Shown: piece by piece, positions 38,301-49,089 of the stretch
Position numbering within the stretch: position 1 is the stretch's first letter
How the letters are laid out: each line of letters starts with the position of its first letter
NCBI RefSeq assembly: GCF_002078875.1
Contig: NC_034412.1
Span: 15,031,461-15,095,460 of the forward strand
Source of the DNA: Numida meleagris
Lineage: Eukaryota; Chordata; Aves; Galliformes; Numididae
Direction of reading: 5' to 3'
DNA length: 64,000 nt
Program-made: the position numbers and the translations under genes
Notes under the pieces: generated by a model
The model's database searches: none
Seen by the model: only the letters and a program-made list of their open reading frames with translations
Told to the model about the DNA's origin: nothing

Positions 38301-41300
38301 TCATGGCTGGATAAGAGTCACTGTGCACTAGAAAACTTCAAGTCTTTCTTTTTGTAATACCTTGAAATAGGTCAGTAGTGACGTGATCTGCAGCCATAGG
38401 GACAGAAGCAGACTCCTACTATTGCCATGAATCTGGAGTAGTTATATGCTCATGTTGACAGGGATACCCTGTTTTTCTGAATGCCCAGGTGGAATTTCAG
38501 CTCTTTTCCTTCATCACATGCTATCGTTCACTGAACTGAAAGTAGAGGCAAGGTGGTTTACGTATTCATTGAATAGGGAGCTTGAGATGCATGAAGAAAA
38601 ACAAGTGATTACAGTTTTTACATTAGCTTTGCTGTGGAGGCAGTGTGTTGCTCTTCTTGTTTGCCCTTGTGCTGTGGGTGAGTGTTGGTATCAAGTACTA
38701 AAGGAAGAGTGGCAGCCAGGCACGTGACCCACCTATTCATAACTTCTTCCTCCCTAACAAGGCAGATCCTGTAATTCAGGGGGTAGTTTGGTGAACTAAA
38801 TCTCAAGCCTGCTGTGGAACTGCGTGACTAATCAGTGCTCTATTCAGTTTTTTTTGTTTTTTTTTTTTGTATAATATGTAAACATGGCTGTCTATCCTGT
38901 CTAGAAGTGACCAGGTAAAATTGAAATGTGAACCATGTTTAGGTTTGGTATACAAAAAAAAAAAAAAAAATAGTAACAGAATGTCTGATGGTAACAGCAC
39001 TAAGCTGTTAAGAAACTAAGGGCTCATGAAACTATTTGCGTTATTCTATCCTAAGTTATTGGTGGGTTTTATATTCATTACTTTTCTTAAACATTTCCAT
39101 ATCATTCTTTAAAAATGAAGACTCGAGAAGGACCTGGCAGAAAAGACAAAAGAAAGGAGAGAAAAGAAGCCATCATATTGTCTGTAGAGTGAAGGGCCTC
39201 ATTCTTGTTTCTTTGGACAGAACTTCCTCCTTTCATACTTCATGTCTGTAATTTTGTCCTGTGTGGTTGATCTCCACTGCTCATGCTTTCCTGTGCATCC
39301 TGTTCTGTTGCATATTTAGTGCAAAATATTTCTATTATATAAGTTAAATTATAAATGCTTTCTGCTGTATCCTTTAACATCAAACTGTTTGCTGGTAGGC
39401 ATGCCAGAGGTGACCCTACTGTCTTGTTTTCTGTCAGTACTATCTCATTAAAAGCCAAACAATATTTTGGAATTAGATGAGTAAGGTACCTAATTAGCCT
39501 TTTGCTTTTAAGCCTAGAAAATCTGCCTCTGATTTGTGTATAAATGTTTGCTGTGTTACATATGGAGCATGGGGATTAGGGCAGCAGAGAGCCACCCGCA
39601 GTTATCCCAAGCTGATGCAGTATTTGACATTGTTACGATTGTGAAACCCTTCACATAAGGAGCAAACACAAAGGGCTTTGGCCCCTCAGAGCGGTGGGTC
39701 ACTGATGTAGATGTAAGGGCTGTGCTGAAGGGAACAGATTATAGCCATGGGCTGCACAGTGGTTCGTGTGGCTTGTGTGCCTGTTTCTGCATCGGGTTTA
39801 CACCTCTGCATGCAGTTTCAGTAGTTGGTATTTCCTGTCCCTGTGAATATGCCTGCCACCTTAGCAAGACATCTTCCTTTTCTGCTGGGCAGGATGAGAA
39901 TGGAGACGGAGCCAGGGAGCTGAAGAACATGAAGTCAGATCGCATGAAAGTGCTACAGATGAATGTGTGCAGCGACCAGGAGGTGGCTCAGGCCGTGGAT
40001 TATGTGAAGACCACCCTGAAAGACCCCGAGGAAGGTGTGTGGGGATCTTTGCTTTTCTGGGCCAGATGATTCTTTGGTGCACTCACAGAATCCTTCCGAT
40101 GGAGCAGGCCCAAATCTGGCCAGGTTGTTCCTGCTCTGCAATGCAAAAACATGATTAACAAGCTGGGAGGCCTGACAGTCAGGCAGTGCTGTATTTGGGT
40201 CAGTGAGGATTCCCATGTGGCCAGCACGTGCCAGGACAAGAGACCAAGAGTGACGTAGACAGTAAGGCTCTAACCCTACATCCTATGAAAAGTGATGAGT
40301 GGCAGTAAGTCCCTAGGAGCTTATTTCTCTGAGTGACCATGATGACATAGGGTGGCAAGACCTTGATTCCCTTCTGAAGCTCCTGCTACAGCTCCACAGA
40401 TGTTTCTGTAGCAATCCTGCTAGTGGAGAGGCCATGGCCCCTGCCTGCTTATTGCTGTGTTGGTACAACCTGCTTGTGTAATCAAGTGCTGATCTGGTCC
40501 ATAAAACTCACCTGGCCCCAAATCTAGATCATTTTTCAGCTGCACCAGTCCATGCTTTCGGTTTGCCATGCAACATTCTAGCAGCAATGCGAGACAGAAT
40601 TCAGGATAGGCTCAGCACAGACCACCTCAATGTGCATGCAATCTCAAGCATGAGTCCAGTTCAGGGGCCCTAGGAGCACGTGAAAGAAGATAATTCCTTC
40701 TTCTTTCTTGGGAATGTGTGTGAGGCTGGGAGGGCAGGAGAGGAGCAGCCCATGAGAGCACGGACAGCTCAAGATACAGGTGACAGGATGCTCCGTGTCT
40801 ACCCATGCACTGATCTCTGGGCTTGAAAGGAGCAGAGGTACCTGGGAAGGGGTGGCTGACTGCATTGCTGCTGCAGCGCAGCTTGGCTCCCGGATTGGGC
40901 TTCAGACAGTTTCTGTGAGTGGTTTGGCAATGGGATATGAGCTTACAGCCTGTGTGGCACCTCACTTCTTCCCACATGATGAGGCTGTGAGGCTTTCTTG
41001 CCCTTTCTGGGTTTCTATGCAGCCTCTGTGCAAGCTGGGCAGCAGCTACAGTGTCTGGCTGAGGGTGGGCTGAAGTTTCACATCTGTGTCTCCAGCATTC
41101 ATGGGTTGTGTGGCTGGAGGGTGATTGCTCCTCTTGAGGCTTGGATGAGACTACCGTGAGTCTGTCCTAATTCATATAAATGCATAAAGCTAGTTAATAA
41201 CAGCTCTAATCTTCTTGCAAATTATGTAGCACACCCTTCCTCCTAAAACAAGCATATGAAACTGAGTTTCATACAAGCTCTGTTCCCACGCATGCTCTGT

Positions 41301-44300
41301 ACGATTTTTCTTCCTACGCAATTATCCAGCCCTCGTCACACATTTCACAGCTTCTCAAGCTTTTCCTGAAGAACCCAGCGACAGCAGTGGTGGCACGGTG
41401 CCATTTCCCACTGAGAGATAACTTGTGAGGGGGCAGCTTTGTTGCTTCTATAAATGCAGCAGTGTTCACAAAACCTTGTGTTCAGAATGAACAGTGAAGG
41501 CTTGTGTCCTTGATCAGCAAGTTGGACCGGTTCCTCCTGCTCTTGAGAGCCTTACCTTGTAGTTGGTTGCTGCAGCACAGAGTGCAAAGCAGTAAAGACT
41601 TCTTTTTAGGAGGCATGTGACTGAGGTTTGGAGCTTGCCTATAAATAGTGCTCAGTAACATGCTGGAATATAGTCTGCATTCAGACTGAGGTGCGTTGCA
41701 CACCTAGTGTGGGTCTGGAGGAGGCAGTGCAGAACAATTCTTGTGTTAGACTTCTCTACCTCTTTCCACGGTGTACATAAGGCTAAACTCATTCTGATGT
41801 TGGGAGTGCCACTGTTTGTCTTCAGTGTTATGTAGCTCCCACTGTATTATTGACATTAAAGAAGTAATAGTGATAAGACTGTGCTCTATAAACACACCAC
41901 TGTCCTGCAAACAGCCTTGTGACCATTTAAGTATTAGCTCTTTGTTCTGTATGTAACATGGCCTGACTGGGATGGACTGTGAGGGAATGCATGGTAGGAC
42001 ACGACTTCCTCTGTTCCCCTCTACGTGGGCTAGCCGGAAGCTTTTGGGGAAAGTGAACTTGGCTGGGAATAGGACAGGGAGGACTACCACCGCCATCATG
42101 AAAGCCAGTCTAGCAAGGGCAGGTTGGGCTTTTGAAATGAACCAGGAGGATACGTTCTATTGACATTTATTGGGCAAATGGGGGAATGTTACAACTTGCT
42201 TAGACTGCAGTTAGTAAAATATATGGTTACTATCTCACCACACATAAATCTAGGCTGGAAGACTTCCATACATGAGAGCAGGGGAAGTGTGGAACAAAGA
42301 CTGGGCAAACAGCCCAAATCTTTTTCAGAGTTTGATAAGTTTTTCGTCAGGGTGGCATGACATGGGTACTTTCGATAGCAATATCTGAGCTCCCTGGATA
42401 CGGGTACTATTTCCTACTCCTATGTGTGTTCTTAGTACTAAGAAGAAGGTCAGGAAGTAGAAGAGGGCCCCAGTTCCAGCTGGCGACTTACACAAAAAAT
42501 AACAACGGTGTGTGGCAGGACATCCAATTAAGAGCAATTCTTACCTTGTTCCCACTCTTCTGTTTGTTCCTACTGCAGTTTATGGCTGCGTAGTCCTGTG
42601 CTTCAGCAATTTCACAAAGTGTGGACTCCATCTTAAAATATTTGCCATGGGGACTCCTACAGTAATCACTTTGAAGGGTCAACTGCTCAGTGAGCTGTTA
42701 AGTTTTGGATATGTAGGGGTCTGAGTGCAGAAGCTCATGGTAAGTGCAGTCTATTTAATCTTGATGGGACTGCATGCACAATAGAAGTTTATTTTTTAAT
42801 TCTAGTAGTTTAAGGGTTGGTTGTAAATTTGCCATGTCCTGCAGTAGTTAGGATTGAGGGAGTCCAAATGTCTGGACTGAAGTACAGGAGCTGGTAACTG
42901 GGCCATGATCCTGCAGATCAATACCGCACGCTCTCCCAAGTAGTGCATCACATCCCAGAGTTGTGAAGTAGATGTAGAAATCTAGGATAGTTGTTTTCCT
43001 TCTGTTTTTTTTTTTGTTTGTTTAATTGAGGGAAAGTCCAGCCCTCTTCAGAATGCAGGAGAGCATGATAAAGTCCATGAGAGAAGACAAACCTGGGACC
43101 TACAGGAGGCATAAAAGAGGGTCAGCCAGATCCAGCCATACAGAGCAAGCACAGCCTCTGACTTTAGAGGAGACATTCAGGATTTTTTGGAGCCTATCCC
43201 AGAGGCTCCAAGTAAGCCCTACAGGCTTCATATCTTGTATCTTTAGGGTATTTTTCTCCTTGCTGGGTTTTTCTCTACAACTTTTTTTTCTACGAAAGTG
43301 TCCAGTTCTTTGCTAAGGAGTTGGGTTACTTTGAACAAAGAGAGCTGCTTCTCTGTGACACTTTTCCTTGTTCCATTCTTTAACCTTTTTTGTTGTTGTT
43401 GTTGGCAGGTCTGTGGGGCCTGGTGAACAATGCTGGTGTCTCAACTTTTGGAGAGGTGGAATTTACAAGTTTAGACAACTACAAGGAGGTGACAGAGATC
43501 AACCTGTGGGGCACCGTGAGGGTGACGAAGGCTTTTCTGCCCCTCATTCGCAGAGCTAAAGGTATATGCTAAGCAGTGTGGCAAGGTTCAGGGACATTTT
43601 GCCACGCAGCAAAGAAACGTAGCTTAAATTTGTGAATCAGACTGCTTCAAAGAATGCCAAGAAGGGTGTCTGTTGCATGCAGACAAAATAGCATTGTTTG
43701 ATGTATTATGTTTCAGAGAGGGGGTCTGTCTAAGCACTGCACAGCAGGTGTGATCTTAAACATGCCAGAATATCAAAGACCTTCAAGCAGATATGACAGG
43801 GGAACTTGGGCCACCTTTAGAAAAAGTGACTGGAGCCATAAACGATATTTCTGGCTTCCAAAGAGTGCTTAAGTTTGGACAGCTGAATCTTTCCCTTAAC
43901 GTTACTCAGCTCACAGATGATTGCAGAGGGGTAGTCATGGAATAAATGAGTCCATAACAGCCATTTTAGATATTGTACAAGAAGATGGTTACCATCAAAA
44001 ATCTGTTTTGTGGACGGGGGAAAGATAACTATGAGCAAAGCTCTGAAGAGCTTCTTTATTTAGCATGTGTGGGCGAATGCTGGCACAGCTATGTGTTCTG
44101 TGAGGACAGAAAGAGGCTACATTGAGCAGATTGCTCAGATACCATTTCCAGAAAGTAAGTACCCACTAAACAACCCCCATCTTACTACAAAACGCCACTT
44201 ATCCATCAGGTCAATAGGTGGTTCTCACAGTCCCTCCAAACTTTGCTTTGCTCTGGAATGAGAAGAGCAGTGCCACCCACTTGCTTCTCAGCAAAAATTT

Positions 44301-45537
44301 CAAGCTGCAGAAAGGTGTCATACTCCATGGCTGAGAAAATCCTCTCTGTGGGAATAGCTGATGAGATTTCAAGGGCTTGTTTCGTAAGTGTAGCCGAAGC
44401 TGTAATCCCACATGTCTTGGGGAAGGACAGTTCCCCATGGAGGAGTGACTACTACTACCACTGCCCCTAGACAGCGCATGACCTAGCACAAGCTGCCAGG
44501 GCTCTGCCATTAGGCTGGCATGCACTGCTGATAGGAGTTTGAACAAATGGTCTTTGCTGCCCTGTAGACAGAAGCACATAAAGTCTCTTCTCCATTTATC
44601 CCAAGCATGTTCTGCTGTAGGCAGTCCTGGCCAGCCAGTGGGGTGAGCAGGTTACAGTGCTCGTGCTGCAGGTTCAGAGGAACCTCCACTGGTTCTGATG
44701 GTGCACAGTGGTGTAAAAGCCTACACCTAGTAGCCGAAGAAGACACAGATGCTGACTTACTTGGAAATTAGAAGGAAGGAGATGTCTTGTATGCTTTGTA
44801 CATCCTTTTCTGTACAAAGGCACGTATGTGCACCACACACAGAAGAGGTCAGAGCTGAGGCTGACGTGCTTGAGTCTGGAGGGAGAGGCTCCCGACAGAG
44901 AATTTGGACACTTCTTCAAGGTACAGATTTCACAAATCAGTGCCATCCAATAAAGCACCTTTTTACTAGAATGTTATGACTGCTGCTTCTTCAGCCCATG
45001 CTGACCTCGCTGGGAACAACCAGTCCATCATTTCTCCTTGCTCTTTCCCCTCCAGGCCGTGTAGTGAATATCACAAGCATGTTAGGGCGGATGGTGAGTC
45101 CATCTCGCTCCTGCTACTGCATTTCCAAGTACGGAGTGGCAGCCTTCTCCGACTGCCTCCGGCAGGAGATGTATCGCTGGGGTGTCAGAGTCATCCTCAT
45201 TGAGCCCAGTAACTTTGTGGCAGCGACCGGCATCCTGACAGAGGACGGCATCGACAAGCAGGCTGAGGTGCTGTGGAGTGGGGCCAGCAGCACTGTGCGG
45301 GAGGACTACGGGCGGGAGTACTTCACTCGCCACGTGGCCCTGATGAAGTCCTTTGTTAACAGCGGCCTGAAGGACATGTCTCTTGTCTTGAATGACATCA
45401 CTGATGCGCTCATTTCCGCACACCCAAACAACCGCTACAACCCCATGGAGACCTACTGGTGGATGAGACTGCAAGTCGTGACTCACCTGCCTACTGCCAT
45501 TGCTGACTGGCTTTACATTCCTGGAGCCACGCTGTGA
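29305..45537 (+). CDS. BDH1-like short-chain dehydrogenase, paralog of BDH1 (5 coding exons)
   Basis: Joined exons 29305-29391, 33070-33180, 39893-40034, 43409-43561 and 45056-45537 give 324 residues. It keeps TGCDKGFG at 38-45, NNAG at 120-123 and the catalytic set Asn145, Ser172, Tyr185 and Lys189, so a working NAD(P)-dependent oxidoreductase is likely. The central exons have the same lengths and phases as BDH1. It differs in three ways: a 29-residue hydrophobic-basic start replaces the mitochondrial presequence; the substrate-lid segment 223-244 is nearly unrelated; and the EPGNF glycine is Ser216 and the BDH1 thiol Cys288 is Val265. The C-terminus carries four extra residues. No frameshift or stop is seen, so I judge it functional. 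Substrate and location are unknown. I recall that bird genomes carry a second BDH1-type gene but am unsure of its official name. Confidence 0.93.
29392..33069 (+). other. BDH1-like intron 1
   Basis: A 3.7 kb GT-AG intron; its first hundred or so bases are CpG island. I see no exon or recognisable mobile element in the remainder, only a short ctttg-type simple repeat near 30.6 kb. Confidence 0.75.
33070..33180 (+). CDS. BDH1-like coding exon 2
   Basis: Encodes residues 30-66 with the cofactor motif TGCDKGFG at 38-45. It is 111 bases, phase 0 at both ends, as in BDH1. Acceptor ccatacag, donor gtgagt. Confidence 0.93.
33930..34440 (-). mobile_element. decayed CR1/L3-type LINE remnant, antisense
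   Basis: Phrases such as tctagtctaaacaaagttgc and tttggaaactccactggtga resemble antisense parts of old vertebrate CR1/L3 elements. The copy is heavily mutated and its limits are approximate. The match is from memory of consensus wording, so confidence is modest. Confidence 0.4.
36376..36586 (-). mobile_element. CR1 LINE 3' fragment, antisense
   Basis: Reads as the reverse complement of a CR1 3' end: aggacctccagagatcatct is followed by a tagtccaactgcc segment, with ctgttccagtgtttgaccac and ctcatggtgaa farther on. The terminal 3' repeat region is near 36376. Divergence is moderate, so it is an older copy than the one at 27.65 kb. Confidence 0.85.
36650..37060 (+). mobile_element. decayed LINE reverse-transcriptase remnant
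   Basis: Around 36.93 kb one frame reads [15 protein letters not shown], matching the reverse-transcriptase KAFD block of CR1-like LINEs, and gtgtcagcctaatctcattc upstream fits the preceding block. Stops and frameshifts throughout show it is dead. Limits are approximate. Confidence 0.5.
38857..38970. repeat. imperfect inverted repeat with poly-T and poly-A arms
   Basis: A run of 12 T followed by gtata and then aaacatgg faces ccatgttt, tatac and a run of 17 A on the other side, about 45 bases between the inner arms. The transcript could fold into a hairpin. It may be a small nonautonomous element or a chance foldback of two homopolymers. Confidence 0.55.
39893..40034 (+). CDS. BDH1-like coding exon 3
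   Basis: Encodes residues 67-113, from [13 protein letters not shown] through LQMNVC to KDPEE. It is 142 bases as in BDH1 and keeps the cysteine matching BDH1 Cys115. Donor gtgtgt. Confidence 0.93.
40035..43408 (+). other. BDH1-like intron 3
   Basis: A 3.4 kb GT-AG intron ending in a T-rich tract with tgttgttgttgttggcag. Nothing else recognised. Confidence 0.75.
43409..43561 (+). CDS. BDH1-like coding exon 4
   Basis: Encodes residues 114-164, beginning [10 protein letters not shown] and including catalytic Asn145 in EINLWGTVR. It is 153 bases as in BDH1 and is the best-conserved exon of the pair. Confidence 0.95.
43562..45055 (+). other. BDH1-like intron 4
   Basis: A 1.5 kb GT-AG intron with acceptor ctttcccctccag. 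No other feature seen. Confidence 0.8.
45056..45537 (+). CDS. BDH1-like coding exon 5 (last)
   Basis: Encodes residues 165-324 and TGA. It keeps NITSM (Ser172) and YCISK (Tyr185, Lys189), then EPSNF, a diverged lid at 223-244, and a conserved TYWWMRLQ tract before a longer end, WLYIPGATL. It aligns with BDH1 without gaps until the last residues. Confidence 0.95.
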
Positions 45538-45749
45538 ATGGCCATCCTTCAAGCATCCTTCCAGTGCTTGCATGTATGCACAGCTCAGAGCTGACTTAGT
45601 TCTACCCTCACTGCTGGTGCATCTCCTCTTTAGAAGTTTGTGCCTTCGGTTTGGGTTATGGCTTCACATCTTGTGTTGTAGGATGCTGATAAAAGTTATG
45701 TCTTTTCTGTCTCTTTCCTAACTTGGTCTTTGTATTCCCTGCTACCCCG

Positions 45750-45755
45750 ATTAAA
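45750..45755 (+). terminator. candidate polyadenylation signal of the BDH1-like gene
   Basis: ATTAAA lies about 210 bases after the stop and is followed by a GT-rich stretch (aaggtgttttg). It is the first canonical-type signal downstream. An AATAAA at 46421 could serve a longer transcript. Confidence 0.45.
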
Positions 45756-48700
45756 TTTGAAAGGTGTTTTGCTTTTAACTGTGGAGAAGACAGAGGAAGG
45801 TTAACATAATGGATCAAATATGTGGCTAGTGTAACTAGGTCAGCTGAGTTCCCCTAGTGATAAATTGGACTCATTAATGGGCTCCTGCTTTTCCTTACAA
45901 GGATGAGCTGGTAATAGCAGAGTGAAGCTGTTGCTATGAGATGTCTCAAAGGGTAAAAGCTAAAATGGGAAACAAAAGCAGTTTTCCATTTGATTAAAAA
46001 TGGGTCAATCACAGCCTTATTTTGTTTTCACAGTACTGGTAGGAGGCTCTGCTGCTCCATAACTGTTTGCTCTTTCCACGAAAACAGCAGCACTGCCTCT
46101 AAAGAGCCCCATTACCTAACTGCAAAGAAGCGTTCTTCCCTCTCAGCACTGTGACCAGGAGCTGCCAGAGCCAGCATCTGGAGACAGAGACTGGGCAAGG
46201 AAAAGCCCTTGTAATAACTCATGGTGTCTGAGCTGCCCCTCAGCCAGTGGTCTTCACCCGCTGCTGATGAGCTTTGTGAAACAGGCTTGAATCTGATGTA
46301 GCAAACAAATTTGGCTCCTTTGACTGCTATGTCAGGTACCAGTTGAAAAAGAGCACTGTGCAGTCAGTTTGGCCTGACTACGAGCTCTGGAAGGATGCTT
46401 CAGGTGATGCATTTCTTTTTAATAAATAATGCACAATGAAATTTCTATGTCACACGTGATTGTCTCCTCAGAACTTCACGACAACTGGTATGAGCTACTT
46501 TTGCAAAATACCCCTGAGGGTCTCTCCTGTTGGCCATATCCAGGGCATTCAATCAGTTTTCCACGTGCTGAGGCTGCCAAACTTCACACCTTATGTCCTC
46601 TTTCCAAGTGGTGACCACCAGCAAAGCAGCTAGTGGGGATCTACCCTCTCATTCTAGGGGTCAGCTTCCCATCCTGCTGCTAAATTTTGTTCTGTTTTGT
46701 CTTATGTAAGATTAAATGAATATGAAAAGAGCTTATAATTTGCTCTTTTCTCATCTATCTCAGGTAGCTATGACTTTGAAGCTGTGCCATAAACTTTTTA
46801 TACGCCACTGTTTGTAACTGCTTGGAGTCTGGATGCAGCTGTGAATGCTGTGATGCATAAGGAGGCAGCAGGCTTCCTTTGGATATGCTGTGGAGGTAGC
46901 TTGTGTTACAAATAAGTTCTGAAAATGCTGGCCATGCAGTTCTTTTTTTACTTCAGACCATAATCACACGGAGACTGTCTGGGATCCAGTACCCAGAAAG
47001 ATTTCACAGTCCCACTGAACTGCAGCTTGTTTAGGTGGTGTTGAAATCACTTCTGCCCCCTGCACTGTGAAATGTGAGTAATGTTAAGTAGCACTAATTT
47101 GCACAGAGAAAAATAAACTGTGAGATTTGTAAAGCACATGTCCACGTCTCCAGCGCTCATTTCTATGATGTTTCTTTCCCCCTCTGAACATCTCAGTGCC
47201 CTGAGCAGTTTTATACTGGCTGGTTATATCCTTTTTTTTTTTTTTAGCACTGAAGTAAAAAATGGGGTGAGAGGTGAGGAGAGGCAATGGAATTGCTCGT
47301 GTTTACTTGGAGAAATGGGCACTGGGATGTTACAGCTGCTATTCAAGCTGATGGCTTCAGTTACCAGGCCAGCTCTTCTCTGCAAGGAGGCAGTGACAGT
47401 GATGAGATCCTTCCCCCAGCAGCTTCCAGTCTGGACTGCTGGTAGGAATGGGTGGAAGGGAAGAAGAAATTGTAGAAAAGGTTGCCCAGAAGATCCCTAT
47501 TTTGGAGCCATGCCTGGGAATCGCTCACTGGTGGCTGTTTGTGTTCAGTCTTTGATGTAAAGCAAAAAGCCTCTTAAGCTGTGCTGCCTTTGCTTACATC
47601 TTCTCAGCTATCCAGTTCAGGGAAGCTGTGTCTGTGTCTCTCAGTGAGTGCACTGCCTGTGTTGCAAATGCCGTTTCCAGGCCAACAGGGCACTTGCACC
47701 AACAGTGCACTTGCAGTTCCACAGGTCCCGTGTTTCGTTAGTAAAAGGCAGGTGGAGAAAGGCCTCTGCAAACACACATTACCGGTGTTTATATTTTATG
47801 TGGTTCCCCTCAAGTGACATTGGTGAGAGAGTGTTGATGCAAGTTATTCATTGCCTCAGCATTCTACATGTAACTAATCCAAATGCTACAGCTGTCAGGT
47901 AATAAGGATTAGCTCTTCTTACAGGCAGAACTGAGACTTGCAAGCCAAGAAGTGCCCAGGGCCATGCAAGGACCTCATGCCTGAGCCGGTGTTAGGATTT
48001 CACAGCATGTGAGCCCCAGTCCCTTCGTCTGCCCCTCTGAGAAGTGCTTGGGTGAGCTGCCACCACCCAATCTGATTTCTGCCTCAGTGGGAGCTCTGCG
48101 TGGATGGCTGGGAATGAGAGGAACAGAGTGCTGACGTGGAAGAGCAAGTATCGGATGTTTCTGTACAGTGAACGAGCTCTGATCCAGAGCCAAGCTGACT
48201 GAGCAGGTCCCTTCCCATCTTGAACTTCCAGCAGCTGGTTGGCGTCCAGTGAAAACTTGGTTTTAAAATCTGCTCCCTGAGGCCATTAGATTCTTGTTTC
48301 ATGCAGTAGCATGTTGCATTTATGCAGTCATTGAGGGCAGACCATTGTCTTGCTAATGAGTAACAGGGAAAAAACTTAATTCCTTTTGAGAATGACCTTC
48401 AATTCTGGAGGACAGAGGCATCAGAAGCTAAGTGATATCCCATGGAAATCCATGCTCATTGCTGCCGTGGTATCCTGTGAGGAGTTAGGCTGTGACTTTC
48501 CTACCAGGGACCAGCTGCTAAGACCATGGCCATCCTGCCTTTTTCTGCATGTTCTTCATGGTACTTTGGAAGATGCGCACCTCCACCCGTCTTTGCAAAA
48601 TGGTTTTGTTTTCCTGTTCACATCAGGTTGTTTCTCTATGATGCCTCTGGGAGCCAAGGAGTGGTTGTCTGCGTATCATGTTTCTCTGGTCCAGCTTAAT

Positions 48701-48873
48701 ACAGCAAGGGGACTTCTGCAGCCTCCCAGATGAGCTCTGTGAATCTGTCTGGGTGCTCCAAATAGCTACAGGATCTCTCTGTCTGAACCACAAAACAAGT
48801 CCCAGAACAGTGATGAGTCCCAGTGTGTGGCCCTGACCTCAGGGCACCTGTGGTTCTTGGCTTACACCCAACA

Positions 48874-49089
48874 TGTGATGCTGTTCAAATGATTTATATA
48901 ACTGACATCCAAATCGCTGTTACCTCTTCCGTCGGTTGAATCCCTTTTTGTAGCAGCATAAAAGACATTGCTCCAATCTTCTGCATGAAAGCTGCAGAAG
49001 CGAATTAATCCTTCCTGAAATCCCCTGACTTGTGCAAAGCTCACCGTGAATGGTATCTCTGTGCTGTTTCAAAGCCTAACTCTGTACTG
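48874..49089. repeat. direct repeat, copy 1
   Basis: 216 bases that recur at 51054-51274. I count four substitutions and one 5-base indel between the copies. Both ends of the match are sharp, with no flanking similarity and no target-site duplication that I can see. It is not CR1. Confidence 0.9.

Larger units (their letters stand above)
33181..39892 (+). other. BDH1-like intron 2
   Basis: A 6.7 kb GT-AG intron, the richest in repeats: a decayed antisense LINE near 33.9-34.4 kb, a CR1 fragment at 36.4-36.6 kb, a decayed LINE reverse-transcriptase remnant at 36.65-37.05 kb, and a poly-T/poly-A hairpin at 38.86-38.97 kb, each listed separately. No further exon seen. Confidence 0.75.

Noticed and set aside
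29305..45537. The plus-strand dehydrogenase as a BDH1 pseudogene
   Set aside because: All splice sites, phases and catalytic residues are intact, and differences concentrate in one region rather than being scattered stops or frameshifts.
48862..49044. A 60-residue minus-strand frame inside the duplicated 216-base segment
   Set aside because: The frame recurs in the second copy only because the DNA is duplicated. It resembles no protein and the left end is disrupted by the indel.
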